Virus record (IMG/VR): IMGVR_UViG_3300030104_006883 | Location: 62,001-126,000 of that record | DNA length: 64,000 nt | Reading direction: 5' to 3' (one strand) | Source: a virus | Shown here: one piece after another, positions 47,001 through 54,250 of the stretch | How positions within the stretch are numbered: the stretch's first letter is position 1 | How the letters are laid out: each line of letters opens with the position of its first letter | Program-made: the position numbers and the translations under genes | Notes under the pieces: model-generated | Told to the model about the DNA's origin: nothing | Seen by the model: the letters and a program-made list of their open reading frames with translations, nothing else | The model's database searches: none

Positions 47001-47211
47001 TTTACCTGTTGGCGATGTATTTATTCTCGATGAGCCCGCAACGTCGCTCGATGAAGAACATATGGAAGGATTTGTTAGATTGCTAGAGATGGTTAAGACT
47101 GAATTTAAAACAGTTCTACTTATTTCTCATCTTGATACTTTAAAAGATGTCGTAGACAAACAGATAATTATTGAAAAGGATTATGATGGGTATGCTCATG
47201 CAAGCTTTTAG
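44059..47211 (+). CDS. Fused recombination nuclease: Mre11/SbcD (gp47) plus Rad50/SbcC (gp46) in one chain
   Basis: A 1050-residue protein. Residues 1-340 are a calcineurin-type phosphoesterase: GDTH (7-10), GDIAH (43-47), GNHD (78-81), YHGC near 147 and GDIHR near 181, the metal ligands of Mre11. From about 370 the Rad50 ATPase begins: Walker A GKNYSGKSS (397-405), long coiled coils (about 560-700 and 735-900), and Walker B FILDEPATSLD (about 988-998) preceded by an MGSGAEKT signature. The hinge has C721 and C728 (PCGSEFASCKF), eight positions rather than the CxxC of a zinc hook. In T4 these are two genes (47, 46) whose complex resects DNA ends for recombination-dependent replication and host DNA breakdown. 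Here one continuous frame encodes both. Confidence 0.88.
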   Translation: MRFAHFGDTHIRNLKYHKEYRVVFEQMYKKLRRLKPDAIIHCGDIAHTKTQISPEFVQMCSDFFKNLADIAPTYIILGNHDGNLKNSSRLDSISPIVESLNHPSLHLLREAQEVVLDKNFALNALSIFDEDNWVEPSDLDRVNIALYHGCIKGAMTDINFLLDHGDHPIDIFQGFDFAFLGDIHRTNQILDSEGRVRYCGSTVQQNFAESDDKGFLIWDIDNKQDFKVKHYAFNNPKPFVTIELDSKGKIASDLEIPADARVRLIASYSLTLEQMRRAIDVCKTRFKPESVTFVNKGDVEPSAEEVTDCIVHEDLRDISVQEEIIEEFLKDYQTEPETLKEVFSLNKRYNVAAEQSEEVARNVKWKLKKFKWDNLFNYGTKNEINFTRLRGLVGIFGKNYSGKSSIVDGLLYTVFNTTSKNNRKNLNVINQNEDSCYGRVEIDIGKDTYTIIRESEKYRKKLRGKETVEAKTDVSFSKKNKTTREVTEMNGIDRNETDKNIRRAFGDIDEFLLTSLASQLGSLSFIGEGSTKRKEILAKFLDLDIFDQKFKLAKEDSSDIKGALNKLKDHDFIAEISEATTNLAYSEVELDRKKQQVEDLKTHIAALSESLKEINDKLDTSQQEVLNIDDITNELQTVESRIDSVKKDNVGLEESIDKDKEILLKIEEHLQEIDIDSYEERLEEIDAKTRELSSLEKEIELLEQKETTESNKIKLLSEVPCGSEFASCKFIKDAYGAKEKLETIQVQMNDLSISKKGISQEVDSLDPDVVKSYLKKYNDLIKKRREVTERSSDNKVLLEKNKSSLLNAMRSHNDLQEKKKRYEDNEDSIKQLELIIEAKNKLVSNIELSDEDLSSAQEELLLLFKNHGSLEQKVKNLEERQQELEELQKEYTSYELYLKCMHSNGISYDIIKKRLPIINEEVSKILANIVNFEVFFEEDGRKLDIMIKHPKFEPRPIEMGSGAEKTIASMAIRLALIKISTLPVGDVFILDEPATSLDEEHMEGFVRLLEMVKTEFKTVLLISHLDTLKDVVDKQIIIEKDYDGYAHASF

Positions 47212-47220
47212 GAGAAATGA

Positions 47221-47871
47221 ATGAAGTTTTTTATTGCCGTGTGGCAACAAATAAAAAAAAGACTAGCTAAGATATTTTATAAACCTATTTTTTATCATTG
47301 GCTGGCTTGGAATAAATTAAGTCACCTAGTACACTACTCGAAGTATAAGAACGTAGAATTACAGAGAGATCAGCCGCTAACCAAGGTGCAAAGTGTGTTA
47401 GAGATGCTGGAGTGGAAGGTGGATGCTTGGAGAGACTTGTTTGATATTCACGGTACTCCAAACTATGTACAGCACATCATAAATGAGAGCCGTGACAACA
47501 TCTATAAGCACGGGCCAAGAATTAAAATTAAAAGTGGCCAAGTTGACCTGCCGCTGGGTCCTGATGAGTTTTCCATATGGGCGTGCAATGTTTTGGATAA
47601 AAACTACTACCCTCGTTTGTTTGTGTTTACTTGGATGGGCGGAGACGGAGAACTCGTTAGCCGCGTGATTTGTCTATGCAGGATGTCAGACGGAAGAATG
47701 TTCCATATAGGCAACTGGGGGACATCGAGACCGTTTGTTGATCTACGCCAGTTGACACTGGACATACTTAAGCGGACTGCGGCGAGAGAGGCGATAGGCT
47801 GGGCAATGCTCGATAAAAACTTGAAGATTCTAAAAATTGGAAAAGAGATACCAAGTGGAAGTGTCAACTAA
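47221..47871 (+). CDS. Unknown protein in probable lysis cassette; possible inactive transglutaminase-like fold
   Basis: A 216-residue protein with a GGAG site 6 bases upstream. The N-terminal 40 residues are basic and aromatic (RLAKIFYKPIFYHWLAWNKL), perhaps membrane-contacting. The middle, with VDAWRDLFDIHGTPNYVQ, LPLGPDEFSIWA and then LFVFTWMGGDGEL...VICLCRMSDGRMFHI, looks like bacterial transglutaminase-like cysteine peptidases, whose core reads GDCDDFAxWA and then GHxV. But the catalytic Cys is replaced (GPDEF) and the His after the glycine is absent. It sits just before a holin-like gene and a spanin-like pair, so it could be the lysis enzyme of an unfamiliar type or a non-enzymatic binding protein. 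The function is not established. Confidence 0.55.
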   Translation: MKFFIAVWQQIKKRLAKIFYKPIFYHWLAWNKLSHLVHYSKYKNVELQRDQPLTKVQSVLEMLEWKVDAWRDLFDIHGTPNYVQHIINESRDNIYKHGPRIKIKSGQVDLPLGPDEFSIWACNVLDKNYYPRLFVFTWMGGDGELVSRVICLCRMSDGRMFHIGNWGTSRPFVDLRQLTLDILKRTAAREAIGWAMLDKNLKILKIGKEIPSGSVN

Positions 47872-47893
47872 TTAAGGAAGGAGGCTTACAATT

Positions 47894-48091
47894 ATGAGTG
47901 AACAGACAAAAGAAATATTAGATAGAATGATAGCAAAGGTGACTAGTAGGAAGCTATTGGTTTGGTTAACTGCGACAGGTCTTGCCTTGACAGGCAATGT
48001 AACATCGGAAGATTGGGTTGCTGTCGCACTTGTTTACATTGGCTCGGAGGCGCTAGTAGACATAGCATCGACTTGGAGGCACGGCAAGTGA
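47894..48091 (+). CDS. Small membrane protein, holin-like
   Basis: A 65-residue protein behind a strong AAGGAGG site. A short charged N-terminus with TSRK leads into one hydrophobic segment (LLVWLTATGLALTG), a break with NVTSEDW, and a second (VAVALVYIGSEALVDIA), ending in a basic WRHGK tail. Size, two membrane segments and basic C-terminus are typical of class II holins, and the following genes encode coiled-coil membrane proteins, so a lysis role is likely. Similar small proteins occur in many phages without tested function. GTGA overlap couples it to the next gene. Confidence 0.6.
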   Translation: MSEQTKEILDRMIAKVTSRKLLVWLTATGLALTGNVTSEDWVAVALVYIGSEALVDIASTWRHGK

Positions 48092-48492
48092 CGTGGTTTG
48101 TGGCCAAGCATGCTTTGAAAAAAGCATGGCTTTGGACTAAATCATATTGGTATATCCCTGCTGTTTTAGCGTATACGCTAGTGCTGTTATTTGTTTTTAG
48201 AAGAGACAGTCAAGAGGCGGGCGAGCTTCTTGGTACGACTATAGACAGCTATGAAAAACAGCTAGCAGTTTTAAATAAAACCCATCAAGACGAAATCGAC
48301 AAAAGAGACGCTGCGCTACAGAAGTATCAACAGGTGTTGAGCGATCTAGAGAATAAGTATGCAGAAGAAGAGAAGAAGTTGTCTGAGTCTAAAAAAAGAA
48401 CTTTGAAGAGAATAGTTGAAAAGTATCATGATGATACGGAAGGGCTAGCTAAAGAGATAAGTAAAAAATTTGGAGCTACTTATGTACCATAA
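48088..48492 (+). CDS. Membrane-anchored coiled-coil protein, i-spanin-like
   Basis: A 134-residue protein. The frame is open upstream to 47962, but GTG 48088 is preferred: GGAGG lies 8 bases before it and it overlaps the holin-like stop as GTGA. A single N-terminal membrane segment (WYIPAVLAYTLVLLFVF, about residues 21-37) is followed by a long charged coiled coil (about 50-125, for example QQVLSDLENKYAEEEKKL). This layout is that of an inner-membrane spanin (Rz-like), which spans the periplasm and fuses the two membranes with a partner at the end of lysis. The next gene overlaps its 3' end by 11 bases. It could instead be any tethered coiled-coil protein. Confidence 0.6.
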   Translation: MTWFVAKHALKKAWLWTKSYWYIPAVLAYTLVLLFVFRRDSQEAGELLGTTIDSYEKQLAVLNKTHQDEIDKRDAALQKYQQVLSDLENKYAEEEKKLSESKKRTLKRIVEKYHDDTEGLAKEISKKFGATYVP

Positions 48493-48946
48493 TTTTAAAA
48501 CAAAAATAATTTCACTATTTATGAGCGCTCTTCTTTTGCTAACACCCTCTGGAGTGTTAGCTACTGAGACGGGGAAGGTCGCTAGCCTTAAAGAGGGACA
48601 GCCTGCGCCTTATAGCGGAGTACTGTTCGATGAAACATTCGCGGCGAGACTAATCGCAGAAGAGGAGCACAAACAAATTGAATGTAATCTCAAAATTAAA
48701 TTCGAGCTTGAAAAGATGGAAGCAAAACATGCTTTGGAAATGGGAAATGTTAAAGCTACGCTTGACTCGCTTAGGTCGCAACATAGTGCGCTTATTAACA
48801 TTAAAGAAGATGAGATAAAGAGGCTACACACTCTTGCTTTAAAAAATCCAAACGATAACGCAAATTGGTGGTTTGGTGGAGGAGTTGCTGTTGGTATTAT
48901 TACTTCTATTATTATTTTTTATGCTGCTGTTGAGGTCCAAAAATGA
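48482..48946 (+). CDS. Exported coiled-coil protein with signal peptide and C-terminal membrane segment, possible spanin partner
   Basis: A 154-residue protein started at ATG 48482, with GGAG 6 bases upstream inside the previous gene. The N-terminus (KTKIISLFMSALLLLTPSGVLA) is a standard signal peptide, with likely cleavage after VLA near residue 27. There is no lipobox cysteine. A coiled coil (about 55-110) leads to a C-terminal hydrophobic segment WWFGGGVAVGIITSIIIFYAA and a short basic end. With the preceding gene it makes a pair of overlapping, oppositely anchored coiled-coil proteins. That resembles a two-component spanin but with a membrane-anchored rather than lipoprotein partner. A lysis role is inferred from context. 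Confidence 0.6.
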   Translation: MYHNFKTKIISLFMSALLLLTPSGVLATETGKVASLKEGQPAPYSGVLFDETFAARLIAEEEHKQIECNLKIKFELEKMEAKHALEMGNVKATLDSLRSQHSALINIKEDEIKRLHTLALKNPNDNANWWFGGGVAVGIITSIIIFYAAVEVQK

Positions 48947-49335
48947 GTGATGACCTGGACTATATTGTGAGGTTAGAAAAGGCCATAAGATTAAAATATG
49001 GTGAACAAGCAATTAAGAATCCAAAGTCTGGTTGGGACACAGAAAAAGAAAAAGAATATTTACAACAACTTAAAGCTTTGGCAATAAAAGAAAATAAAAT
49101 TCAAGAAAATAAAGATAAGGTAGAGGTTGACGGGTTTTTCGTACCTAAAAAACTACTTACTAGAGACGCACAAAGAAATTGTCCGGTTTGTAAAAAATAT
49201 TCATTCAAAATAAAAGACGATGTTTATATGGCTAAGTATGATGCTTGCCATAGTTGTTTTATTGAGTACATAGAAGGAAGAGAAGATAGATGGGAAACAG
49301 GCTGGCGACCCGAAAAAATCCAAGGAGAACAATAG
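48943..49335 (+). CDS. Zinc-finger protein of unknown function
   Basis: A 130-residue protein coupled to the previous gene by ATGA. A helical, charged N-terminal half is followed by a four-cysteine zinc site, C80/C83 (NCPVC) and C102/C105 (ACHSC), with a beta hairpin between (YSFKIKDDVYMAKYD) and a conserved-looking end, FIEYIEGREDRWETGWRP. I associate this C-terminal block with small proteins of marine T4-like phages beside terminase genes, but its role is unknown to me. The position between the lysis genes and the terminase suggests a late protein, perhaps DNA- or protein-binding. Confidence 0.68.
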   Translation: MSDDLDYIVRLEKAIRLKYGEQAIKNPKSGWDTEKEKEYLQQLKALAIKENKIQENKDKVEVDGFFVPKKLLTRDAQRNCPVCKKYSFKIKDDVYMAKYDACHSCFIEYIEGREDRWETGWRPEKIQGEQ

Positions 49336-49866
49336 ATGTCACAGAAATCGTTAGATATAATTAGAGGAGTCGCACAGGCGGCAGCTAATGCCTATGATGG
49401 AGCCTTCGATTCGAATGGAGATCCGATATCTTTAGGTTTAAAAAGAGAAGAGGGGCACCCAGTGCTAAGTTCTAGAGACATGGACGGGTTCAAGGTTAAG
49501 ATGAGTGGGAACCACCTAATGGTTAACTACCAAGCCGAGATCAAGCTCAGGGACGTTCACAATACTAAGTTTGAAGAAGAACTAGAGCAAACTGTTGCTG
49601 ATATTGCTAGCTGGCTAAAGAAAGAATATAAGAAAGTAACAGGCGATACTCTTTCCTTAACGCCGGTAGGAGAAGTTGACGCAATTGTTCAAAGCACTTC
49701 AAAAGTAAGAGTCTTTGTTAACGCTACAAAGAAGTTTAAAGTTGGTGGCCTTGAAGGGGTTGAGGATAAGCTAGAGCCAAGCGAGGAACTAGTGCAGAAA
49801 AATTTTAAGGACTTTTTAAACCAAGGTGGATTAGGCTCAAGAGACGCTAAAAACGTTACAAATTAA
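49336..49866 (+). CDS. Conserved phage protein of unknown function upstream of terminase
   Basis: A 176-residue protein starting right after the previous stop with an AAGGAG site. It shows an alpha/beta mix: SQKSLDIIRGVAQAAANAYDG helix, several strands (FKVKMSGNHLMVNYQAEI), a helix (ELEQTVADIASWLKKEY) and strands again. In T4 the gene before the large terminase is the small terminase gp16, but this protein is not mostly helical as those are, so I do not call it that. It may be a virion or morphogenesis protein. No catalytic pattern is visible. Confidence 0.62.
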   Translation: MSQKSLDIIRGVAQAAANAYDGAFDSNGDPISLGLKREEGHPVLSSRDMDGFKVKMSGNHLMVNYQAEIKLRDVHNTKFEEELEQTVADIASWLKKEYKKVTGDTLSLTPVGEVDAIVQSTSKVRVFVNATKKFKVGGLEGVEDKLEPSEELVQKNFKDFLNQGGLGSRDAKNVTN

Positions 49867-49874
49867 GAGCCAGC

Positions 49875-51449
49875 ATGACACACGAGCTAACGAAGAAACA
49901 AATAGTTGCTGAGATAGTTAAGGCGGGAAAAGATCCCGTATACTTTATCAACAATTATGCAAAGATATCCCACCCTATGAAGGGTCTCATCCCCTTCAAG
50001 GTTTTTGATTATCAGGAAGATCTCCTTAGAGACTTCAATGATTATAGGTTTAACGTAATCCTAAAGGCTAGACAGCTAGGCATTTCGACGATTACAGCGG
50101 CCTATATTGTATGGTTAATGATGTTTCACAAAGACAAGAATATTCTTGTCATTGCAACTAAGTTTGGCACGGCAGCTAACTTAGTTAAGAAAGTTAAACA
50201 CATGATTAAAAACCTTCCGCCATGGATAATGATTACTGATATTGCGGTTGATAATAGAACCTCCTTTGAATTGTCTAATGGTTCACAAATCAAGGCTTCA
50301 TCTACAAGTAGCGATGCTGGCCGATCGGAGGCATTGTCTCTTTTGGTAATAGACGAGGCTGCACATGTTGAAGGGCTGGAAGAACTTTGGACTGGTTTAT
50401 ACCCTACTCTTTCAACCGGCGGTCGATGTATAGCATTATCGACACCAAACGGAGTTGGGAATTGGTTTCACCAGACTTTTATCGAGGCGGAAGAAAAGAA
50501 AAATAAATTCCATTCCGTAACACTACCCTGGGATGTGCATCCTGATAGAAATGACAATTGGTTTCATGAAGAAACTAAAAATATGTCCCCACGACAGATC
50601 GCTCAAGAGTTAATGTGTAACTTTAACATGTCGGGAGAAACAGTTTTTGATGCACAAGACATGGCCTTAATACATGACAGAGTTTGTGAGCCAAAATATA
50701 GAACAGGCTTCGACAGAAATATCTGGATATGGGAAGAGTTCGATGAATCCCAGCAATACTTGATATCGGCAGACGTGGCTCGTGGAGATGGAAGAGATCA
50801 CTCTGCCTTCCACATTTTTAAAATTGAAACGATGGAAATTGTTGCAGAGTATCGGGGCAAGCCTACCCCTGACATCTTTGCCAATGTTCTTTTTAATGTT
50901 GGCAAAGAATATGGAAATTGTCTGCTGGCAGTAGAAAATAACTCTGTTGGGTGGACTGTGATAACTAAGCTACAAGAAATGGCCTATCCTAATCTTTATT
51001 ACGCAAGAAAGTCTAGCCATGAGTTTGTTGACGCCACTGTTGCGGAGTCTTCTAGAAACACGATCGGCGGCTTTACGATGTCCAGAACTACTAGGCCGCT
51101 TGTTATTGCTAAGTTTGAGGAATTCATAAGGAATAAACTAATTAAAATAAACTCTAATAGGTTGTATAATGAAATGAAGACGTTTGTGTGGCAAAACGGA
51201 AGAGCCCAAGCTATGAAAGGATTCAATGATGATTTAATAATGGCTTGTGCGATTGGATGTTGGATAAGAGACTCTGTTTTTGTTACAAATGTTAGAGAGG
51301 GTGAATACCAAAAAGCATTTTTAAGTGCGATGACTAGAGCAGATACTAAAATGAATACGACAATTCCTGGCATGATTGGACATAAACCTATCAAAGAAGA
51401 CACTGCTAAGGAAGAGTATCAAAAATTTGGCTGGATCTTGAAGGGATAA
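49875..51449 (+). CDS. 17: Terminase large subunit (gp17)
   Basis: A 524-residue two-domain packaging motor. The ATPase has the variant Walker A KARQLGIST (residues 64-72), Walker B LLVIDEAAH (156-164, D160/E161) and coupling motif ALSTPNG (187-193). The RNase H-like nuclease has Asp300 (ISADVARGDGRD), Glu354 (AVENNS) and Asp452/Asp453 (GFNDDLIMA). It cuts concatemeric DNA and pumps it into the prohead through the portal encoded next. It is shorter than T4 gp17 (610) because the extra N-terminal and hinge segments of T4 are lacking. A convincing small subunit is not adjacent. All catalytic residues are present. Confidence 0.95.
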   Translation: MTHELTKKQIVAEIVKAGKDPVYFINNYAKISHPMKGLIPFKVFDYQEDLLRDFNDYRFNVILKARQLGISTITAAYIVWLMMFHKDKNILVIATKFGTAANLVKKVKHMIKNLPPWIMITDIAVDNRTSFELSNGSQIKASSTSSDAGRSEALSLLVIDEAAHVEGLEELWTGLYPTLSTGGRCIALSTPNGVGNWFHQTFIEAEEKKNKFHSVTLPWDVHPDRNDNWFHEETKNMSPRQIAQELMCNFNMSGETVFDAQDMALIHDRVCEPKYRTGFDRNIWIWEEFDESQQYLISADVARGDGRDHSAFHIFKIETMEIVAEYRGKPTPDIFANVLFNVGKEYGNCLLAVENNSVGWTVITKLQEMAYPNLYYARKSSHEFVDATVAESSRNTIGGFTMSRTTRPLVIAKFEEFIRNKLIKINSNRLYNEMKTFVWQNGRAQAMKGFNDDLIMACAIGCWIRDSVFVTNVREGEYQKAFLSAMTRADTKMNTTIPGMIGHKPIKEDTAKEEYQKFGWILKG

Positions 51450-51452
51450 GAC

Positions 51453-53420
51453 ATGGTTACGAAAAACACAAAAAATAATAATCCGAGAAACGCAGCCAGT
51501 GAGTTATTTAAAAGACTCACAAGGCTTTTGTCTGGTCCTGTTGTGGATAGGAGAAGACAAGCGCCAAGAAGAAATAAAAGAAGACAGCTAGATAAGTACA
51601 AGTTCACCTCAGCCTCTGGGCAGCAGTTTAAGAAGGCTAGTGTTAATCCGTATGAATCCCTCCAGTTAGACTTTATGGCCACCCAAAGTAGGCTGGATAG
51701 ATATGTGGACTTTGATCAAATGGAATATACACCGGAGATCGCGTCAGCTTTAGATATATATGCTGATGAGATGACAACATCTAATACGTTCCATCCGATG
51801 CTTAGAATCAAAACCCATAATGAAGAGATTAAAGGGATCTTAAGCACGCTATATAATGATGTGTTAAACATAGAGTTTAGTCTGTTCGGATGGTGTAGAA
51901 CCATGTGTAAGTACGGCGACTTCTTCCTCTATCTGGATCTTGACGAGAAGGTTGGGATTAAGAATACCATAGCGCTGCCGGTTGGTGAGATAGAAAGGCT
52001 AGAAGGGGAAGACAAAACCAACCCAAATTATGTACAGTTTCAGTGGAACTCTGGGGGCATGACTTTTGAGAATTGGCAAATTTGTCATTTTAGAATTTTA
52101 GGTAATGATAAGTTTACTCCGTATGGGACTAGCGTTCTTGATCCTGCGAGAAGAATCTGGCGGCAATTAATTTTGTTAGAAGATGCCATGATGGCTTACA
52201 GGATTGTTAGATCTCCCGAAAGAAGAGTTTTTTATATCGACGTTGGTAGCATCGCACCGCAGGATATTGAGCAGTACATGCAAAAAGTAATGACTCAAAT
52301 GAAGAGAAACCAGCTTGTAGATTCTAACACTGGTCGAGTTGACCTTAGATATAATCCACTTAGCACCGAAGAAGATTACTTTATTCCGGTAAGAGGTGAT
52401 ACTTCTTCCAAAATTGAGACGTTGCCTGGTGGCACCTACACTGGCGACATAGACGACGTAAAGTACCTGAGAGATAAACTTTTCTCTGCTTTAAAAATTC
52501 CCGCGTCTTATTTGTCAAATTCAGACGAGGGGTCCGGGGAAGACAAAACAACTCTAGCTCAAAAGGATATTCGCTTTGCTAGAACTATCCAAAGACTTCA
52601 GAGGTCTGTGATATCTGAACTAGAAAAACTAGGTATTATTCATCTGTATACGCTTGGCTATAGAGGGTCGGATTTAATATCTTTTGAATTACAGCTAAAC
52701 AACCCCTCTAAGATCGCAGAACTACAAGAGCTTGAGCAGTGGAGAACAAAGTTCGATGTAGCTAACGGAGCAACGGATGGGTATTTTAGCAAGAGGTGGA
52801 TATCCGAACATCTGTTTGGACTGGCAGAAGAAGAGCTTACTAGAATGCAAAGAGAAATGTTCTTTGATAAGAAATTTGAAGCTGCTCTTGAAGTTGCCTC
52901 ACAAGAGGTGGCTGAGCAGGGCGGCGGACTAGAGGGTCTGGGCGACGCCGGGGGAGACCTGGGCGGAGCGTTCGGCGGAGCAGGAGACGCCATGGAGGAT
53001 ATTCTTGGAGGCGAGGAAGGAATAGAAGACGAGGTAGATGCTCCGGCTGAAGAAGCAGACCAAGGGGCACTACTCGCTGAGCCGCCCGCCGAAGAAGCTC
53101 CTGCCAAAAGAGATGATGATGAAAAGATTTCTTCCAAAGGCAAAGTATATATCAAGAGGGGCCACAAGGGCAGCGGAGAAGTTAATCAGAGAAGCATGGC
53201 CGGTAGATCTAACACATGGAAATCGTCCGGAGGAAGCCGACTAGCTAGTTCTTCTAAGTCCAACCTATTTAAAGGACATGGAGACTTGTTGGGATTGGGG
53301 AGACTTTCTGAAGGTTTAGAAGCTACTTATATTAAAGAAGAGAATAAAATATTTGAAACTACTGAAGATATAAAGCAACTTTTAGAAGGACTTTCATCTA
53401 AGAAGGAATCGGAAGTATAA
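51453..53420 (+). CDS. 20: Portal vertex protein (gp20) with long acidic/basic C-terminal tail
   Basis: A 655-residue protein against 524 in T4. The core (about 55-480) has the gp20 hallmarks: YVDFDQMEYTPEIASALDIY, SLFGWCRTMCKYGDFFLYLD, RIVRSPERRVFYIDVG, and LKIPASYL near the channel. After about residue 480 comes an added tail: Gly/Ala/Glu-rich low-complexity sequence (GLGDAGGDLGGAFGGAGDA), an acidic Pro stretch and then a Lys/Ser/Gly basic segment. The tail may lie inside the head or contact core proteins. The portal forms the dodecameric ring at the packaging vertex that initiates prohead assembly. A TAATG overlap joins it to the next gene. Confidence 0.93.
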   Translation: MVTKNTKNNNPRNAASELFKRLTRLLSGPVVDRRRQAPRRNKRRQLDKYKFTSASGQQFKKASVNPYESLQLDFMATQSRLDRYVDFDQMEYTPEIASALDIYADEMTTSNTFHPMLRIKTHNEEIKGILSTLYNDVLNIEFSLFGWCRTMCKYGDFFLYLDLDEKVGIKNTIALPVGEIERLEGEDKTNPNYVQFQWNSGGMTFENWQICHFRILGNDKFTPYGTSVLDPARRIWRQLILLEDAMMAYRIVRSPERRVFYIDVGSIAPQDIEQYMQKVMTQMKRNQLVDSNTGRVDLRYNPLSTEEDYFIPVRGDTSSKIETLPGGTYTGDIDDVKYLRDKLFSALKIPASYLSNSDEGSGEDKTTLAQKDIRFARTIQRLQRSVISELEKLGIIHLYTLGYRGSDLISFELQLNNPSKIAELQELEQWRTKFDVANGATDGYFSKRWISEHLFGLAEEELTRMQREMFFDKKFEAALEVASQEVAEQGGGLEGLGDAGGDLGGAFGGAGDAMEDILGGEEGIEDEVDAPAEEADQGALLAEPPAEEAPAKRDDDEKISSKGKVYIKRGHKGSGEVNQRSMAGRSNTWKSSGGSRLASSSKSNLFKGHGDLLGLGRLSEGLEATYIKEENKIFETTEDIKQLLEGLSSKKESEV

Positions 53421-54250
53421 TGAAATTGAGACATAATAAAAAAAGAAATACCGCATTTATTTTCGAAGCTCTTGTCAAAGAGATGACCAAGAGCGTTATG
53501 AAGAAGAACAGCGACAAGAAGAGAAAGATTGCTGGTATTATAAAAGAACATTTTCGAAGCGGGTCTATTTTAGGTCAAGAGCTAAGACTGTACCAGTCCG
53601 TGATCGAAGAAGGATCTTTTGATTCAATTAATACTGCCGAGAGAGTATTGCAGGAAACGAAAAGACAATACAGCTTTTTAGACAAAGAGCAGATCTTTAA
53701 TGAACAAAGTAAGGTTATAAACAAGATTAACAAAATATTATCAAAGGATGTTTTTACCAATTTTGTTCCAAATTATAAGAGCTTAGCCTCAGCATATCAA
53801 ATATTTAATCAAGAAATGCCCCCAAAAAACAGGGTTTTGTTAGAGAACAAGTTGCTAGAGGGAATTGTTAGCACCACTAAGGCTGTTGCTGATAAGTTTC
53901 CTTCCGATACATTAGTTCTTAAGAATTTTATAAAGAAGTTTAACTCGGAGTATTCCGAAAAATTATTTGAAGAGCAAAAGAATTTATTAAACAATTACAT
54001 CACTTCTTTTGTCGACAATGGTATAGATTTTAAAATATTTCTAAATGAGGAACTCGGAAGGTTAAAGCAGGAGATAAGAAACGCTAGAGATCTCGAAGAA
54101 ATCGAGACAAGCCCGGAGATGCTGGATAAGACAGAAAAGGTGCTTGAATTTGTTGAGTCCTTTAGAGAAAAGAAAATAGACGATAAGTCTATAGAAAAGA
54201 TACTAAAAATACAAAAATTAGTTAGAGAGCTACAAACAGATGGCAATTAA
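53420..54250 (+). CDS. Helical protein next to portal, probable prohead core/assembly protein
   Basis: A 276-residue, almost fully helical, Lys/Glu-rich protein. It opens with KLRHNKKRNTAFIFEALVKE, a basic segment followed by an L-x-E site (VKE after AL) of the kind cut by gp21 proteases. In T4 the genes between portal and protease (67, 68) encode prohead core components; the location here is equivalent. Long amphipathic helices (for example RLKQEIRNARDLEEIE) suit a core or chaperone role. It resembles proteins I associate with this site in marine T4-like phages, without a known function. It overlaps the next gene by 11 bases. Confidence 0.62.
   Translation: MKLRHNKKRNTAFIFEALVKEMTKSVMKKNSDKKRKIAGIIKEHFRSGSILGQELRLYQSVIEEGSFDSINTAERVLQETKRQYSFLDKEQIFNEQSKVINKINKILSKDVFTNFVPNYKSLASAYQIFNQEMPPKNRVLLENKLLEGIVSTTKAVADKFPSDTLVLKNFIKKFNSEYSEKLFEEQKNLLNNYITSFVDNGIDFKIFLNEELGRLKQEIRNARDLEEIETSPEMLDKTEKVLEFVESFREKKIDDKSIEKILKIQKLVRELQTDGN

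Noticed and set aside
47962-48087. Longer start for the i-spanin-like gene
   Set aside because: The extension lies fully inside the holin-like gene in another frame and gives a Cys-rich unlikely peptide. GTG 48088 with GGAGG upstream and the GTGA overlap is much better.
48514-48522. Another exact ACTATTTAT, in the signal-peptide part of the 48482 gene
   Set aside because: It lies inside coding sequence with no gene start close downstream (the next is 421 bases away). One of its bases begins an internal ATG, but the upstream ATG 48482 has the better ribosome site and gives a complete signal peptide. Treated as chance.
52658-53167. Long open frame on the minus strand opposite the portal tail, and similar minus-strand frames elsewhere (for example 57600-58127, 29339-29860, 11070-11636)
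   Set aside because: These have low-complexity Ser/Pro-rich or Ser/Leu-rich translations that mirror acidic or Gly-rich coding on the + strand, with no ribosome sites and no recognisable domains.
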